A stretch of 64,000 bases of DNA from Prevotella sp. UBA2456 (GTDB taxonomy: Bacteria > Bacteroidota > Bacteroidia > Bacteroidales > Bacteroidaceae). The notes beneath the pieces are model-generated. The model ran no database searches. It was not told where the DNA came from and saw only the letters and a program-made list of their open reading frames with translations. Position numbers and translations under genes: made by a program. Location: contig DDPY01000015.1 of the NCBI GenBank assembly GCA_002342415.1, forward strand, positions 1 to 64,000, written 5' to 3'. Positions 50,572-59,443 of the stretch are shown here, one piece after another; the first letter of the stretch is position 1; the number at the start of each line of letters is the position of its first letter.

Positions 50572-51756
50572 ATGAAGAACAAGAAGATTTTATGGGCTGT
50601 TGGAGCCTTGGTGCTGATAGTCCTCGTCATCTGGCTATTGTCGGGTGGCAAGAAAGAAGAGAAGGTAACCTTCGATACTGCCAAAGTGGAAAAGAAGGAC
50701 ATTCATACGTCGATTACTGCTACAGGAACGATTGAACCCGTAACCTCCGTAACGGTCGGTACACAGGTTAGCGGCATCGTATCAAAACTGTTTGTCGACT
50801 ATAACTCTGTGGTTAAGAAAGGACAGGTGATTGCAGAACTGGACAAGACTAACCTCATCAGTGAGTTGAATACCGCCAAAGCCAATCTGAGCAGCGCACA
50901 GAGTACACTGAACTACGAAACGACCAATTTCCAACGCTATCAGACCCTCTATGACAAGGGGCTGGTATCAGCAAACGACTACGAAAACGCACGTCTGTCG
51001 TACGACAAGGCTCGCCAACAAGTGGCAACCTCACGCGAGAGCGTGCAAAAGGCTCAGACTAATCTGGGCTATGCTACCATCACCAGCCCCATAGACGGTG
51101 TTGTACTGTCGAAGAGTGTGGAGGAAGGTCAGACAGTGGCAGCATCGTTCAATACACCAGAACTATTCACCATTGCCAAGGACCTTACCGACATGCGAGT
51201 CATTGCTGACATCGACGAGGCAGATATTGGTGGAGTGAAAGAAGGGCAGCGTGTGACATTTACCGTTGATGCCTTCCCTGACGACCACTTTGAGGGTGCT
51301 GTGACCCAGGTTCGCCAACAAGCCACCACCGAGAGCAACGTGGTGACCTATCAAGTAGTAATCTCGGCACCTAACAAAGACCTGAAACTGAAGCCCGGAC
51401 TCACAGCCAATGTCACCATCTATACATTAGAACTGAAAGACGCATTGGCCATTCCCGCAAAGGCATTACGCTTTATGCCCAATGAAGCTCTGCTGAAAGA
51501 AGGGCAGACGATTGAAGACACCGAGGCCAGTCAGAAGGTATGGACACTGGAGGGCAACATCTTTAAGGCACATGCAGTAGAGACAGGAACCACCAACGGC
51601 ATACTGACAGAAATCAAGAGTGGCATCAGTGAAGGCACTGAGGTGCTTGTCGACTTCAACATCAACGACGGCGACAATCCTCAGCAAGAACAGGCATCGA
51701 ACCCCTTCATGCCCCGCCCACGCAACAACAAGAACGGAAACCAACAGAAGAAGTAA
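50572..51756 (+). CDS. MacA-like periplasmic adaptor of efflux pump
   Basis: A 394-residue membrane-fusion protein. An N-terminal helix (ILWAVGALVLIVLVIWLLSG) anchors it. The barrel-sandwich hybrid is split by a coiled-coil hairpin (SSAQSTLNYETTNFQRYQTL to QQVATSRESVQKAQTNLGYA), and the second half begins TITSPIDGVVLSKSVEEGQT. The beta-barrel domain follows (DIDEADIGGVKEGQRVTFTV). It bridges the MacB-type permease and the TolC-type channel. The C-terminus is Pro/Asn/Lys-rich. The ATPase gene starts immediately after its stop. Confidence 0.92.
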   Translation: MKNKKILWAVGALVLIVLVIWLLSGGKKEEKVTFDTAKVEKKDIHTSITATGTIEPVTSVTVGTQVSGIVSKLFVDYNSVVKKGQVIAELDKTNLISELNTAKANLSSAQSTLNYETTNFQRYQTLYDKGLVSANDYENARLSYDKARQQVATSRESVQKAQTNLGYATITSPIDGVVLSKSVEEGQTVAASFNTPELFTIAKDLTDMRVIADIDEADIGGVKEGQRVTFTVDAFPDDHFEGAVTQVRQQATTESNVVTYQVVISAPNKDLKLKPGLTANVTIYTLELKDALAIPAKALRFMPNEALLKEGQTIEDTEASQKVWTLEGNIFKAHAVETGTTNGILTEIKSGISEGTEVLVDFNINDGDNPQQEQASNPFMPRPRNNKNGNQQKK

Positions 51757-52512
51757 ATGGACGACAATAGAAAGGTAGTGATTGAGCTACAGAATGTCAA
51801 GCGCTATTTCCAAGTGGGCTCGGAGACGGTAAAGGCCCTGCGAGGAGTATCGTTTAAAATCTACGAAGGCGAGTTTGTCACCATACAAGGCACCTCCGGT
51901 TCGGGAAAATCGACACTGCTCAACCAACTTGGCTGTCTGGACACTCCCACCTCGGGTGAGTATTTCCTCGATGGCATCTCGGTACGGACGATGTCGAAAA
52001 CCCAGCGTGCTCATCTGCGTAACCAGAAGATAGGATTTGTATTCCAAAACTACAACCTGTTGCCCAAGACCACCGCAGTAGAGAATGTCGAACTGCCTCT
52101 GATGTACAACAACAAATATGATGCGCGCCAGCGGCGTGAGGCTGCCGTCAAGGCACTGCAAGCCGTAGGACTTGGCGACCGGCTGGAGCACAAATCCAAT
52201 CAGATGTCGGGCGGACAGATGCAGCGTGTGGCTATAGCGCGTGCACTGGTCAACAACCCTGCCGTGCTGCTGGCCGATGAAGCTACGGGTAACCTGGACA
52301 CCCATACCTCATTCGAAATGTTGGTACTGTTTCAGGAACTCTACAAGCAGGGACACACTATCATCTTCGTCACGCATAACCCTGAGATAGCAGAATATTC
52401 ATCGCGTAACATCAACCTGCGCGACGGCAAGATTCGCGAAGACACCATCAATCAGAACATCAAGTCGGCAGCAGAGGCCCTGGCCGCTCTGCCTAAACCT
52501 CAAGACGACTAA
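51757..52512 (+). CDS. MacB-type ABC ATPase
   Basis: A 251-residue ABC ATPase of the LolD/MacB class. It has Walker A (GTSGSGKSTLLNQLG), Q-loop (IGFVFQNYNLLPKTTAVENV), signature (NQMSGGQMQRVAIARALVNN), Walker B (AVLLADEATGNLDTHTS) and switch His (IIFVTHNPEIAEY). It is complete and powers the permease encoded four bases later. Unlike E. coli MacB, the ATPase and permease are separate chains here. Confidence 0.94.
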   Translation: MDDNRKVVIELQNVKRYFQVGSETVKALRGVSFKIYEGEFVTIQGTSGSGKSTLLNQLGCLDTPTSGEYFLDGISVRTMSKTQRAHLRNQKIGFVFQNYNLLPKTTAVENVELPLMYNNKYDARQRREAAVKALQAVGLGDRLEHKSNQMSGGQMQRVAIARALVNNPAVLLADEATGNLDTHTSFEMLVLFQELYKQGHTIIFVTHNPEIAEYSSRNINLRDGKIREDTINQNIKSAAEALAALPKPQDD

Positions 52513-52516
52513 AGGT

Positions 52517-53734
52517 ATGAACATATCCAATTTATTCAAAGTCAGCTTCAAGGCAGTAGCCAACAACAAGATGCGCTCATTCCTATCCATGCTGGGCATC
52601 ATCATCGGTGTAGCCGCCGTTATCATCATGATGGCTATCGGACAGGGCTCGAAAGAGAGTATCCGCGCAGAACTCTCTACAATGGGTACCAACCTGCTGA
52701 CGATACGTCCTGGTGCAGACATGCGAGGTGGCGTGCGCCAAGATCCTTCTGCTATGCAGACGCTGAAGGCAGCAGACTACGAGCGCATCATGAACGAAAA
52801 GAAGTTTGTCACCAAGGTATCGCCTGAGGTGACTGCCTCCGGACAAGTAATCTATGGAAACAACAATACAACCACTTCCTTGTATGGCGAGTCGACAGAA
52901 TATCTCGACATCAAGAAATGGGAGATAGCCGATGGAGACTGTTTTACTGACGAGGACGTAAAGAAAGCCGCCAAAGTGGTAGTGGTCGGTAAGACTATTG
53001 TGGACGAGCTGTTTGGTAGCGGTGTAGACCCCATCGGCAAGACCATCCGATTCAAATCCATACCTATGCGTATCGTGGGAGTGCTGAAGTCGAAGGGCTA
53101 CAACTCGTGGGGCATGGACCAGGACAATGTCATGATAGCTCCCTATACCACAGTCATGAAGCGCATCAATGCCCAGACATGGTTCTCGTCTATTGTCTGT
53201 TCTGCCATTACGGAGGAGTTGTCGGATGCAGCCATAGAGGAGCTGACCCAGATTCTGCGCGATAATCACAAGCTAAAAGGAGAAGCAGCCGACGACTTCA
53301 CCATCCGTTCGCAAGCCGAGATGATGGAGACGATGTCGTCCACAATGGATACCGTGACACTGATCCTCGTGGTTGCTGCCGCGTTCTCGCTACTGGTTGC
53401 CGGCATCGGCATTATGAATATCATGCTCGTATCGGTGACGGAACGCACTAAAGAGATAGGTCTGCGAATGGCAGTAGGCGCCACTGGAGCAGTCATCTCG
53501 CTGCAATTCCTCATCGAGTCGGTCATCATCAGCGTGACGGGAGGACTGTTGGGCATACTGGTTGGCTGTTCGGCAAGTGCCTTTCTGGGGTCTTTCGGCA
53601 TGCCGTCGAGCGTACCCGCCTGGAGCATCTATGTGTCGTTCCTGGTGTGCGTCTTCATTGGTGTATTATTCGGTTATATCCCAGCCCAAAAGGCTGCTAA
53701 CATGGACCCAATAGAAGCTATCCGCCATGAATAA
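52517..53734 (+). CDS. MacB-type permease
   Basis: A 405-residue type VII ABC permease. The first helix (MRSFLSMLGIIIGVAAVIIMM) is followed by a large periplasmic MacB-PCD domain (about residues 50-275) and three FtsX-like helices (LILVVAAAFSLLVAGIGIMN; ISLQFLIESVIISVTGGLLGI; WSIYVSFLVCVFIGVLFGYI). It carries the family sequence SVTERTKEIGLRMAVGA. It couples ATP hydrolysis to periplasmic substrate movement into TolC. It overlaps the histidine kinase gene by 8 bp. Confidence 0.93.
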   Translation: MNISNLFKVSFKAVANNKMRSFLSMLGIIIGVAAVIIMMAIGQGSKESIRAELSTMGTNLLTIRPGADMRGGVRQDPSAMQTLKAADYERIMNEKKFVTKVSPEVTASGQVIYGNNNTTTSLYGESTEYLDIKKWEIADGDCFTDEDVKKAAKVVVVGKTIVDELFGSGVDPIGKTIRFKSIPMRIVGVLKSKGYNSWGMDQDNVMIAPYTTVMKRINAQTWFSSIVCSAITEELSDAAIEELTQILRDNHKLKGEAADDFTIRSQAEMMETMSSTMDTVTLILVVAAAFSLLVAGIGIMNIMLVSVTERTKEIGLRMAVGATGAVISLQFLIESVIISVTGGLLGILVGCSASAFLGSFGMPSSVPAWSIYVSFLVCVFIGVLFGYIPAQKAANMDPIEAIRHE

Positions 53735-54761
53735 GCGACTGAGCCTGTTCCTGCATGTAGCCTTCTGGGCTTTCATGTTCCTCTCGCCCCTCACCTATAT
53801 GCGAGGGCACGGAGTCTCACTGCTGCAGTATATCATGAACTGCATGATGCCACTGATGATGATGGTTGTGTTTTACGCCAACTACCTTTGGCTTACACCA
53901 CGTTTTTTTGCAGCAGGGAAGCATCGTTACTTCCTACTTATCAATTTACTTTTAGTAGTGAGTCTGGGCATCGGGCTGCACTACTGGATTGATTTTGCCC
54001 ACCAACTGTTTCAACCGGCTCATGCGCGTCCACGACATGAGCCTCTGCCCATTGACGAGATACTCTTTATCCTGCGTGACATCATCAATCTGGGCATTTT
54101 CGCAGCAGTAGGTACGGCTATCGTGCTGGCCCAGCGCTGGGAGCACAATGAGAAAGCTCGCCGCGAGGCGGAGGCTGCCCGCACAGATGCAGAGTTGAAA
54201 ACACTGCGCAACCAGATCAATCCCCACTTCCTGCTGAACACCCTTAACAACATCTATGCGCTCACGGCTTTTGATGCTCCCAAAGCACAGGAGGCCATAC
54301 AAGAGCTATCGAAAATGTTGCGTCACGTGCTTTACGACTACGAACAACCTACCGTTCCCTTAAAAGACGAGGTAGAATTTATGAAGAACTATATCAGCCT
54401 GATGAAGATCCGTCTGCCCGAGTCGGTACAAGTCAAGGCAGATTTCCACATCGGGGATTCACAACTGCGTGTAGCCCCCATGATCTTCATCTCGCTTGTC
54501 GAGAATGCTTTCAAGCACGGCATAAGTCCTACAGAACCCTCCTTCGTCAGTATTGCAGTCGATGCAACAGAAGAGGAAATCGTATGCGACATACAAAACT
54601 CTAATCATCCCAAGACTGCTTCCGACCACAGCGGACACGGTATAGGACTCCAACAGGTGCAGCGCCGGCTGGACCTCTCCTACCCGAACCGATATGAGTG
54701 GCTACGAGGCATTTCTGATGACAGCAAAACGTATTGTTCTAAAATAATTATTAAGCTATGA
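53727..54761 (+). CDS. LytS/YehU-type sensor histidine kinase
   Basis: A 344-residue membrane kinase. Four N-terminal helices (residues ~5-125) form the sensor part without a separate periplasmic domain. A coiled linker leads to the His-kinase domain: H-box RNQINPHFLLNTLNNIYAL, N-box FISLVENAFKHGI, G-box GHGIGLQQVQRRL. It overlaps the permease gene by 8 bp and the regulator gene by 4. It probably senses pump substrates or envelope state and adjusts the same operon. Confidence 0.93.
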   Translation: MNKRLSLFLHVAFWAFMFLSPLTYMRGHGVSLLQYIMNCMMPLMMMVVFYANYLWLTPRFFAAGKHRYFLLINLLLVVSLGIGLHYWIDFAHQLFQPAHARPRHEPLPIDEILFILRDIINLGIFAAVGTAIVLAQRWEHNEKARREAEAARTDAELKTLRNQINPHFLLNTLNNIYALTAFDAPKAQEAIQELSKMLRHVLYDYEQPTVPLKDEVEFMKNYISLMKIRLPESVQVKADFHIGDSQLRVAPMIFISLVENAFKHGISPTEPSFVSIAVDATEEEIVCDIQNSNHPKTASDHSGHGIGLQQVQRRLDLSYPNRYEWLRGISDDSKTYCSKIIIKL

Positions 54762-55468
54762 CTATCAATTGCGCCATTATCGACGACGAACCTTTGGCAG
54801 CAGGACTGCTGAAGAGCTATGTAGAAAAGACCCCATTTTTGCAACTCATAGGCGCCTATGGGTCTGCTCTTGAGGCCATGAAGGAACTGCGCGAGCACCC
54901 CGCTCAACTATTGTTCCTGGACATTCAGATGCCCGAGCTCTCCGGCATTGAATTTGCCAAAATACTGCCATCAGAAACGAAGATTATCTTTACCACCGCC
55001 TTCCAGCAGTATGCAATTGAAGGCTATAAGGTGTCGGCCATCGACTATCTGCTGAAACCTATCTCGTATAACGACTTTGTGAAAGCAGCCAACAAGGCTC
55101 TCGACTGGTTCAATATCAACCAGAAACAGCAGGCCTACGCCAAAGACCGCTTTATGTTTGTCAAAAGCGACTATAAGCTCATCCATGTAGCACTGGACGA
55201 CATTTTATATATTGAGGGACTAAAGGACTACGTACGTATCTATCTTGCCGATGGACAGAAGATTATGAGCCTCATGAACATGAAGAAACTCGAGGACTAT
55301 CTTCCGCGCCCCGAGTTTCTACGTACACACCGTTCCTATATAGTTCACATGACCAAAGCCCAAAGCATCGACCGTTTCCGTATCGTGTTCGGACAGGAAT
55401 ACATTCCTATCTCCGACTCCTATAAAGACGATGTCCAGCAATATTTCGACATACATACGCTGACATGA
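54758..55468 (+). CDS. LytTR-family response regulator
   Basis: A 236-residue regulator. The receiver domain (residues 1-~115) has the acidic pair in CAIIDDEPLAAG, phosphoacceptor Asp in LLFLDIQMPELSG, Thr in IIFTTAFQQYA and Lys in IDYLLKPIS. The LytTR DNA-binding domain (about 135-236) carries FVKSDYKLIHVALDDILYIE, GLKDYVRIYL and FLRTHRSYIVHM. It is the partner of the kinase encoded just before it. Its stop lies nine bases from the convergent epimerase stop. Confidence 0.94.
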   Translation: MTINCAIIDDEPLAAGLLKSYVEKTPFLQLIGAYGSALEAMKELREHPAQLLFLDIQMPELSGIEFAKILPSETKIIFTTAFQQYAIEGYKVSAIDYLLKPISYNDFVKAANKALDWFNINQKQQAYAKDRFMFVKSDYKLIHVALDDILYIEGLKDYVRIYLADGQKIMSLMNMKKLEDYLPRPEFLRTHRSYIVHMTKAQSIDRFRIVFGQEYIPISDSYKDDVQQYFDIHTLT

Positions 55469-55477
55469 AGTCAGCTA

Positions 55478-56758
55478 CTACATAGCTTCTGTCCTTTCTA
55501 TGATTTCCAAGCACATGCGACTATTATGGTAAGGACATTTCCAGAAGCCCGCCTTGTCGTCGACGGTATTTAAGGTTCCGTCGGGATGGCGGCTCCAGTG
55601 CCACTCGCCGTTTTCATAGTCGATGAGCTGGTCCTTAATGTACTGCCAACAGCGAACAGCCTTCTGAAGAGCATCCTGATCGCCAAAATACTGGTAGAGG
55701 TTAAACCACCCTACCACATTCTCGGCCTGTACCCACCAGTGGAGATCGTCGTCAACATGTCCCGTATCAAGATTGGCCTCATGAATCATGGAACCGTCAG
55801 GACGCAGGCCTTTCTCTGAAGCCTTTGCCACCATGCGGACAATGGGTTCTACCTTGTCTAACACTTCTCTGTCGCCCAAGACTAAGGCTGCTTCGTGCAA
55901 CAGCCAGGAACACTCAATATCATGCCCGTAGCTTTCCAAATGTCCGGCACCGCGCGTCCAGTCCATTTCGAAAAAGAGGTCGAGATGGTGGGTCTCGGGG
56001 TTTAGGATGCGGTCGGTAAAGATGGAGATAATATTACGCAGTGCGGCCTCCACGCGACACACCGTCTCTTGCGGCACAGTGACTTCTACAGGCAATACAG
56101 CCCCAATGACTGGTACATAGCTGCACGAAGCGGCATGGTGAAACTCCTTGAGACAACGCAACAAGTTGGCATAAGGCTCAATGATATGAAGATGGGTGTT
56201 CTGCGACTTAGGATAGTTGGCGTCAAGCTCCGAAAGACGCATATCGGCAATGGTTCCCCACTCTCTGGTGCATGCCTCGATATAGCCGTTGTACTGGTAA
56301 TCGAGAGCATGCTCCTCTATACAATCAAAAAGCTGGAGGGCACATTCGAGGGCCTCGCGATCTCCCGTAGCCCGCGCATACTCTGACATTCCGTAGATAG
56401 CGAACCCAATAGCATAGAACTGCTTCTTGGTATCTAACGGCTGTCCCTTGTAGTCTACACTCCAATAGACGCCACCATACTCACGGTCTATGAAATGGTC
56501 GAGGATATAGTCTTTGGCACGAGTAGCCATCTCGAGATACTCAGGTTTCTTCAGCACACGATAGGCAGCCGAAAAGGACCACAGGATGCGAGCGTTGAGG
56601 ATGGCTCCTTTCTCGGCATCGGCATGCAGCTGCTCTTGGGCATCGATTCGCCCATAGAAGCCGCCATTCTCGCTGTCCACCATCTTATCTTGCCAAAAGC
56701 GCAGGATGTTGTTCACAACAACATCCTGCATTTCGTTTCTTAATGTTTGAATATCCAT
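55478..56758 (-). CDS. AGE-family epimerase, probable mannobiose/cellobiose 2-epimerase
   Basis: A 426-residue alpha6/alpha6-barrel epimerase of the N-acylglucosamine 2-epimerase family. Cellobiose 2-epimerases have this length and carry NGGFYGRIDAQ, GGVYWSVDYKG, WTRGAGHLESYGHDIECSWL, DLHWWVQAENVVGWFNLYQY and EWHWSRHPDG. It would convert beta-1,4-mannobiose to mannosylglucose, the substrate of the GH130 enzyme two genes upstream. It is the last gene of the leftward mannan run, 21 bp after the symporter. The context makes mannobiose the likely substrate. Confidence 0.9.
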   Translation of the reverse strand: MDIQTLRNEMQDVVVNNILRFWQDKMVDSENGGFYGRIDAQEQLHADAEKGAILNARILWSFSAAYRVLKKPEYLEMATRAKDYILDHFIDREYGGVYWSVDYKGQPLDTKKQFYAIGFAIYGMSEYARATGDREALECALQLFDCIEEHALDYQYNGYIEACTREWGTIADMRLSELDANYPKSQNTHLHIIEPYANLLRCLKEFHHAASCSYVPVIGAVLPVEVTVPQETVCRVEAALRNIISIFTDRILNPETHHLDLFFEMDWTRGAGHLESYGHDIECSWLLHEAALVLGDREVLDKVEPIVRMVAKASEKGLRPDGSMIHEANLDTGHVDDDLHWWVQAENVVGWFNLYQYFGDQDALQKAVRCWQYIKDQLIDYENGEWHWSRHPDGTLNTVDDKAGFWKCPYHNSRMCLEIIERTEAM

Positions 56759-56779
56759 AGATATTTCCTCTTGATAGTT

Positions 56780-58180
56780 TTAATCCTCGATATGGCGTAT
56801 CTTCTTCAACTCTGCATTGATATGATTGATGCGGTCGGTGGTCAGCGGGTAGAACCAGACAATACACATCGACAGCAAGGCAACACAAGCGGGAATGAAG
56901 CTCATGAGCCAACGCAGACAAGTGAGCGCACTCTCAGGCTGGTCGACAGGTCCGGCAGCAAGAATCTCAGGATCCGTGATATAGCCAAATCCAGAGAGGA
57001 GCCACAGGACGGCAGCGCCACCAATGGCACCTCCAAACTTCTGAGCCATTGAACTCGACGAGAAGATAAGGCCCGTAGAGGCTGTCTTAAACTCCAGTTC
57101 TGCATAGTCACTGACATCCGCATACATCGACCACACCAATGGCGACATGATACCCGTCAGAATAGAGATGAGAATCTGGAAAATCAGCATAGCCCAGTAG
57201 CCTGCCGGTGTACAGGGAATAAAGAAGAACAGGACGCTGAGTACGACCAATGAGGCATTGACCAGGATAAACGTTGTCTTCTTGCCCAGTCGGTTCGAAA
57301 TGGGCACACACGAGGCTACGCCTACCATATTGGAGACTTCGCCGACACCAAGGAAGAGTCCGGCATAGAAAGCAAACATCAGTCCAAAGAACACCAGACT
57401 GACATTGCCGCCAATGATGTCCTGGAAGAAGTAGGCTACCGTCGCTCCACGCACGGTATTGAAGAGGTTGAAGCACAGGGCAGCGCCGATAAGCAGCCAC
57501 CAGGGCTTATTGGAAATCAGCGCCTTAAAGTCGCTTCCCACCGATACAGTGGAGACCGTCTTCAGGTGCTCCTTTGTCATCGTGAAGCAGAGGATGAACA
57601 TGACGAAACAGGCAGCAGCAATGACCACCATCGCCCAGAACCATCCGCCAGGAGTGTTGTAGCCTCCCATGAGGTTGGTCAGCGGTTCCCAAAGGAACAG
57701 CGAGATGAACGAACCGCCATAGGCAAAGAACATACGGAACGACGAGAACACGGTCTTCTCGTTGGAGTCGTCTGTCATCACTCCCAGCATGGCACCATAA
57801 GGCACATTGATACCCGTATAGACGGTCATCATGAGGATGTAGGTGACATAGGCCCAGATGAGCTTACCGGCATAGTCAAGGTCGGGAGTAGTAAACAGCA
57901 GGATACCACAAATGCTGAAGAACGGGGCCACCCATAGCAGATAGGGGCGATACTTTCCCCACTTGGTCTGCGTACGGTCGGAGATGATGCCCATCATGGG
58001 GTCAGAGACGGCATCCCATATACGTGTCACCAGCACCAGCACACCCGCATCTATCAGTGACAATCCGAAGATGTTTGAATAGAAGAAAGGCAAATAGTAT
58101 GAGAATATCTTCCAGAACATGCTGGACGACATATCGCCAAAGCCATAGCCTATCTTCTCTTTTAAGGTTGATTTAGCCAT
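56780..58180 (-). CDS. GPH-family sugar:cation symporter (MFS)
   Basis: A 466-residue twelve-helix transporter of the glycoside-pentoside-hexuronide family. It has the motifs KIGYGFGDMSSSMFWKIFSYY at the N-terminus, RIWDAVSDPMMGIISDRTQTKWGKYRPYLLW and the mid-protein NRLGKKTTFILVNASLVVL. The neighbourhood (epimerase, GH130, GH26, CE7) points to mannobiose or short manno-oligosaccharides as cargo into the cytoplasm. The leader before the start contains ATTTAC heptamers. Confidence 0.9.
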   Translation of the reverse strand: MAKSTLKEKIGYGFGDMSSSMFWKIFSYYLPFFYSNIFGLSLIDAGVLVLVTRIWDAVSDPMMGIISDRTQTKWGKYRPYLLWVAPFFSICGILLFTTPDLDYAGKLIWAYVTYILMMTVYTGINVPYGAMLGVMTDDSNEKTVFSSFRMFFAYGGSFISLFLWEPLTNLMGGYNTPGGWFWAMVVIAAACFVMFILCFTMTKEHLKTVSTVSVGSDFKALISNKPWWLLIGAALCFNLFNTVRGATVAYFFQDIIGGNVSLVFFGLMFAFYAGLFLGVGEVSNMVGVASCVPISNRLGKKTTFILVNASLVVLSVLFFFIPCTPAGYWAMLIFQILISILTGIMSPLVWSMYADVSDYAELEFKTASTGLIFSSSSMAQKFGGAIGGAAVLWLLSGFGYITDPEILAAGPVDQPESALTCLRWLMSFIPACVALLSMCIVWFYPLTTDRINHINAELKKIRHIED

Positions 58181-58187
58181 AGAGATA

Positions 58188-58213
58188 ATTTACGATTTAC
58201 TATTTACAATTTC
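58188..58213 (+). repeat. ATTTACN heptamer array at GH130/symporter junction
   Basis: ATTTACG, ATTTACT, ATTTACA, ATTTCTG run through the gap and into the end of the GH130 gene. On the minus strand one unit supplies the last Lys codon and the TAG stop. Confidence 0.7.
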
Positions 58214-59384
58214 TGTTCTTGGCCACCAGCTTCTTGATGGTTTCCACCGAGGCGGCTGTATAGAGGCCATCCTCAGGCGTGTTCATGCAGTAGTCTACCA
58301 GCTTGTCGACTGTCGATGTGGCCACATGCATACGCGTGTCGGCAGAAGCATAGTAGATAAACACTTTTCCAGAAGAATAGTGCTCACTATCTTCTTCATC
58401 AGCTATCCAACCGTTGGCAAAGGCCACGTTCATGACATCGCCCAGATATTCGTCACCCTGCGGAACCAGGAAGAATCCTCCAGGCTGGGCAATCACCTTC
58501 GTCGGGTCTTCCAACGAGGTCATATACATATAGAGCACATAGCGCAGACCATCGGCTGTCGCGCGTACACCATGAGCCAGATGCAGCCATCCTTTGGGAG
58601 TCTTGATGGGATGCGGGCCCTCGCCATTCTTCACCTCGGTAATGGTGTGATAGTGGCGGGCATTGATAATCTTCTCCTCCTTCACCTCCGCATGGGTGAT
58701 ATCGTCTACCAGGGCCCAGCCAATGCCGCCACCAGAACCGGTATCGATAAATCCATCCTGAGGACGGGTGTAGAAGGCATACTTGCCATCGACGAACTCA
58801 GGATGCAGCACTACGTTGCGCTGTTGCGACTTCGTCTTCAGATCGGGCAGACGCTCCCAAGTCTTCAGGTCCTTGGTACGTGCGATACCTGCGGTAGCAG
58901 TAGCAGCACTGAGGTTGCCTGGCTGCGAGTCATCGTGACGCTCGGCACAGAACACGCCATAAATCCAGCCATCCTCGTGCCGAGTAATACGCATATCATA
59001 GATATTGGTGGCAGGTATCACATCGTCGGGCATCGTGATGGGCTCGTCCCAGAAGCGGAAGTTGTCAACCCCATTGGGCGACTCGGCCACAGCGAAGAAA
59101 GACTTACGGTCGGCTCCTTCCACGCGCACTACCAGGCAGTATTTCCCCTGCCACTTGATAGCACCAGAATTCAGCGTGGCATTCATCATGATGCGCTGCA
59201 TCAGGTAGGGATTATCCTGCTCGCAGAAGTCATAACGCCACTCTAAGGGCGTATGCTCGGCAGTAAGTATAGGATTCTTCCACTTATCGTAGATACCATT
59301 GCCCCATTCTATGGGTTCGTTCTTGCGTGTCAGCAGTTCCTCATGGTGAGCACGCAGTGCTTTTACTTTTTCTTGAAAATCCAT
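58200..59384 (-). CDS. GH130 4-O-beta-mannosyl-D-glucose phosphorylase
   Basis: A 394-residue GH130 enzyme phosphorolysing mannosyl-beta-1,4-glucose to mannose-1-phosphate and glucose. The five-bladed propeller motifs are clear: NPILTAEHTPLEW, MMNATLNSGAIKWQGKYCLVVRVEGADRKS, NIYDMRITRHEDGWIYGVFCAERHD (general acid Asp), YTRPQDGFIDTGSGGGIGWAL and LHLAHGVRATADGLRYVLYMYM. The DRKS and N-terminal pattern resemble the subfamily-1 mannosylglucose phosphorylases rather than mannan-oligosaccharide phosphorylases. It is cytosolic (no signal) and sits between mannanase and symporter genes. Confidence 0.92.
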   Translation of the reverse strand: MDFQEKVKALRAHHEELLTRKNEPIEWGNGIYDKWKNPILTAEHTPLEWRYDFCEQDNPYLMQRIMMNATLNSGAIKWQGKYCLVVRVEGADRKSFFAVAESPNGVDNFRFWDEPITMPDDVIPATNIYDMRITRHEDGWIYGVFCAERHDDSQPGNLSAATATAGIARTKDLKTWERLPDLKTKSQQRNVVLHPEFVDGKYAFYTRPQDGFIDTGSGGGIGWALVDDITHAEVKEEKIINARHYHTITEVKNGEGPHPIKTPKGWLHLAHGVRATADGLRYVLYMYMTSLEDPTKVIAQPGGFFLVPQGDEYLGDVMNVAFANGWIADEEDSEHYSSGKVFIYYASADTRMHVATSTVDKLVDYCMNTPEDGLYTAASVETIKKLVAKNRNCK

Positions 59385-59385
59385 A

Positions 59386-59443
59386 TTATTTACTATTTGA
59401 CGATTTACTATTGATTTACGATTGGGTTATCTTACTATTTGAT
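59386..59443 (+). repeat. Degenerate ATTTACT/ATTTGAC heptamer array
   Basis: TATTTAC, TATTTGA, CGATTTAC, TATTGATTTACG and TATTTGA units fill the GH26-GH130 gap. A minus-strand unit again provides the TAG stop of the GH26 gene. Confidence 0.6.
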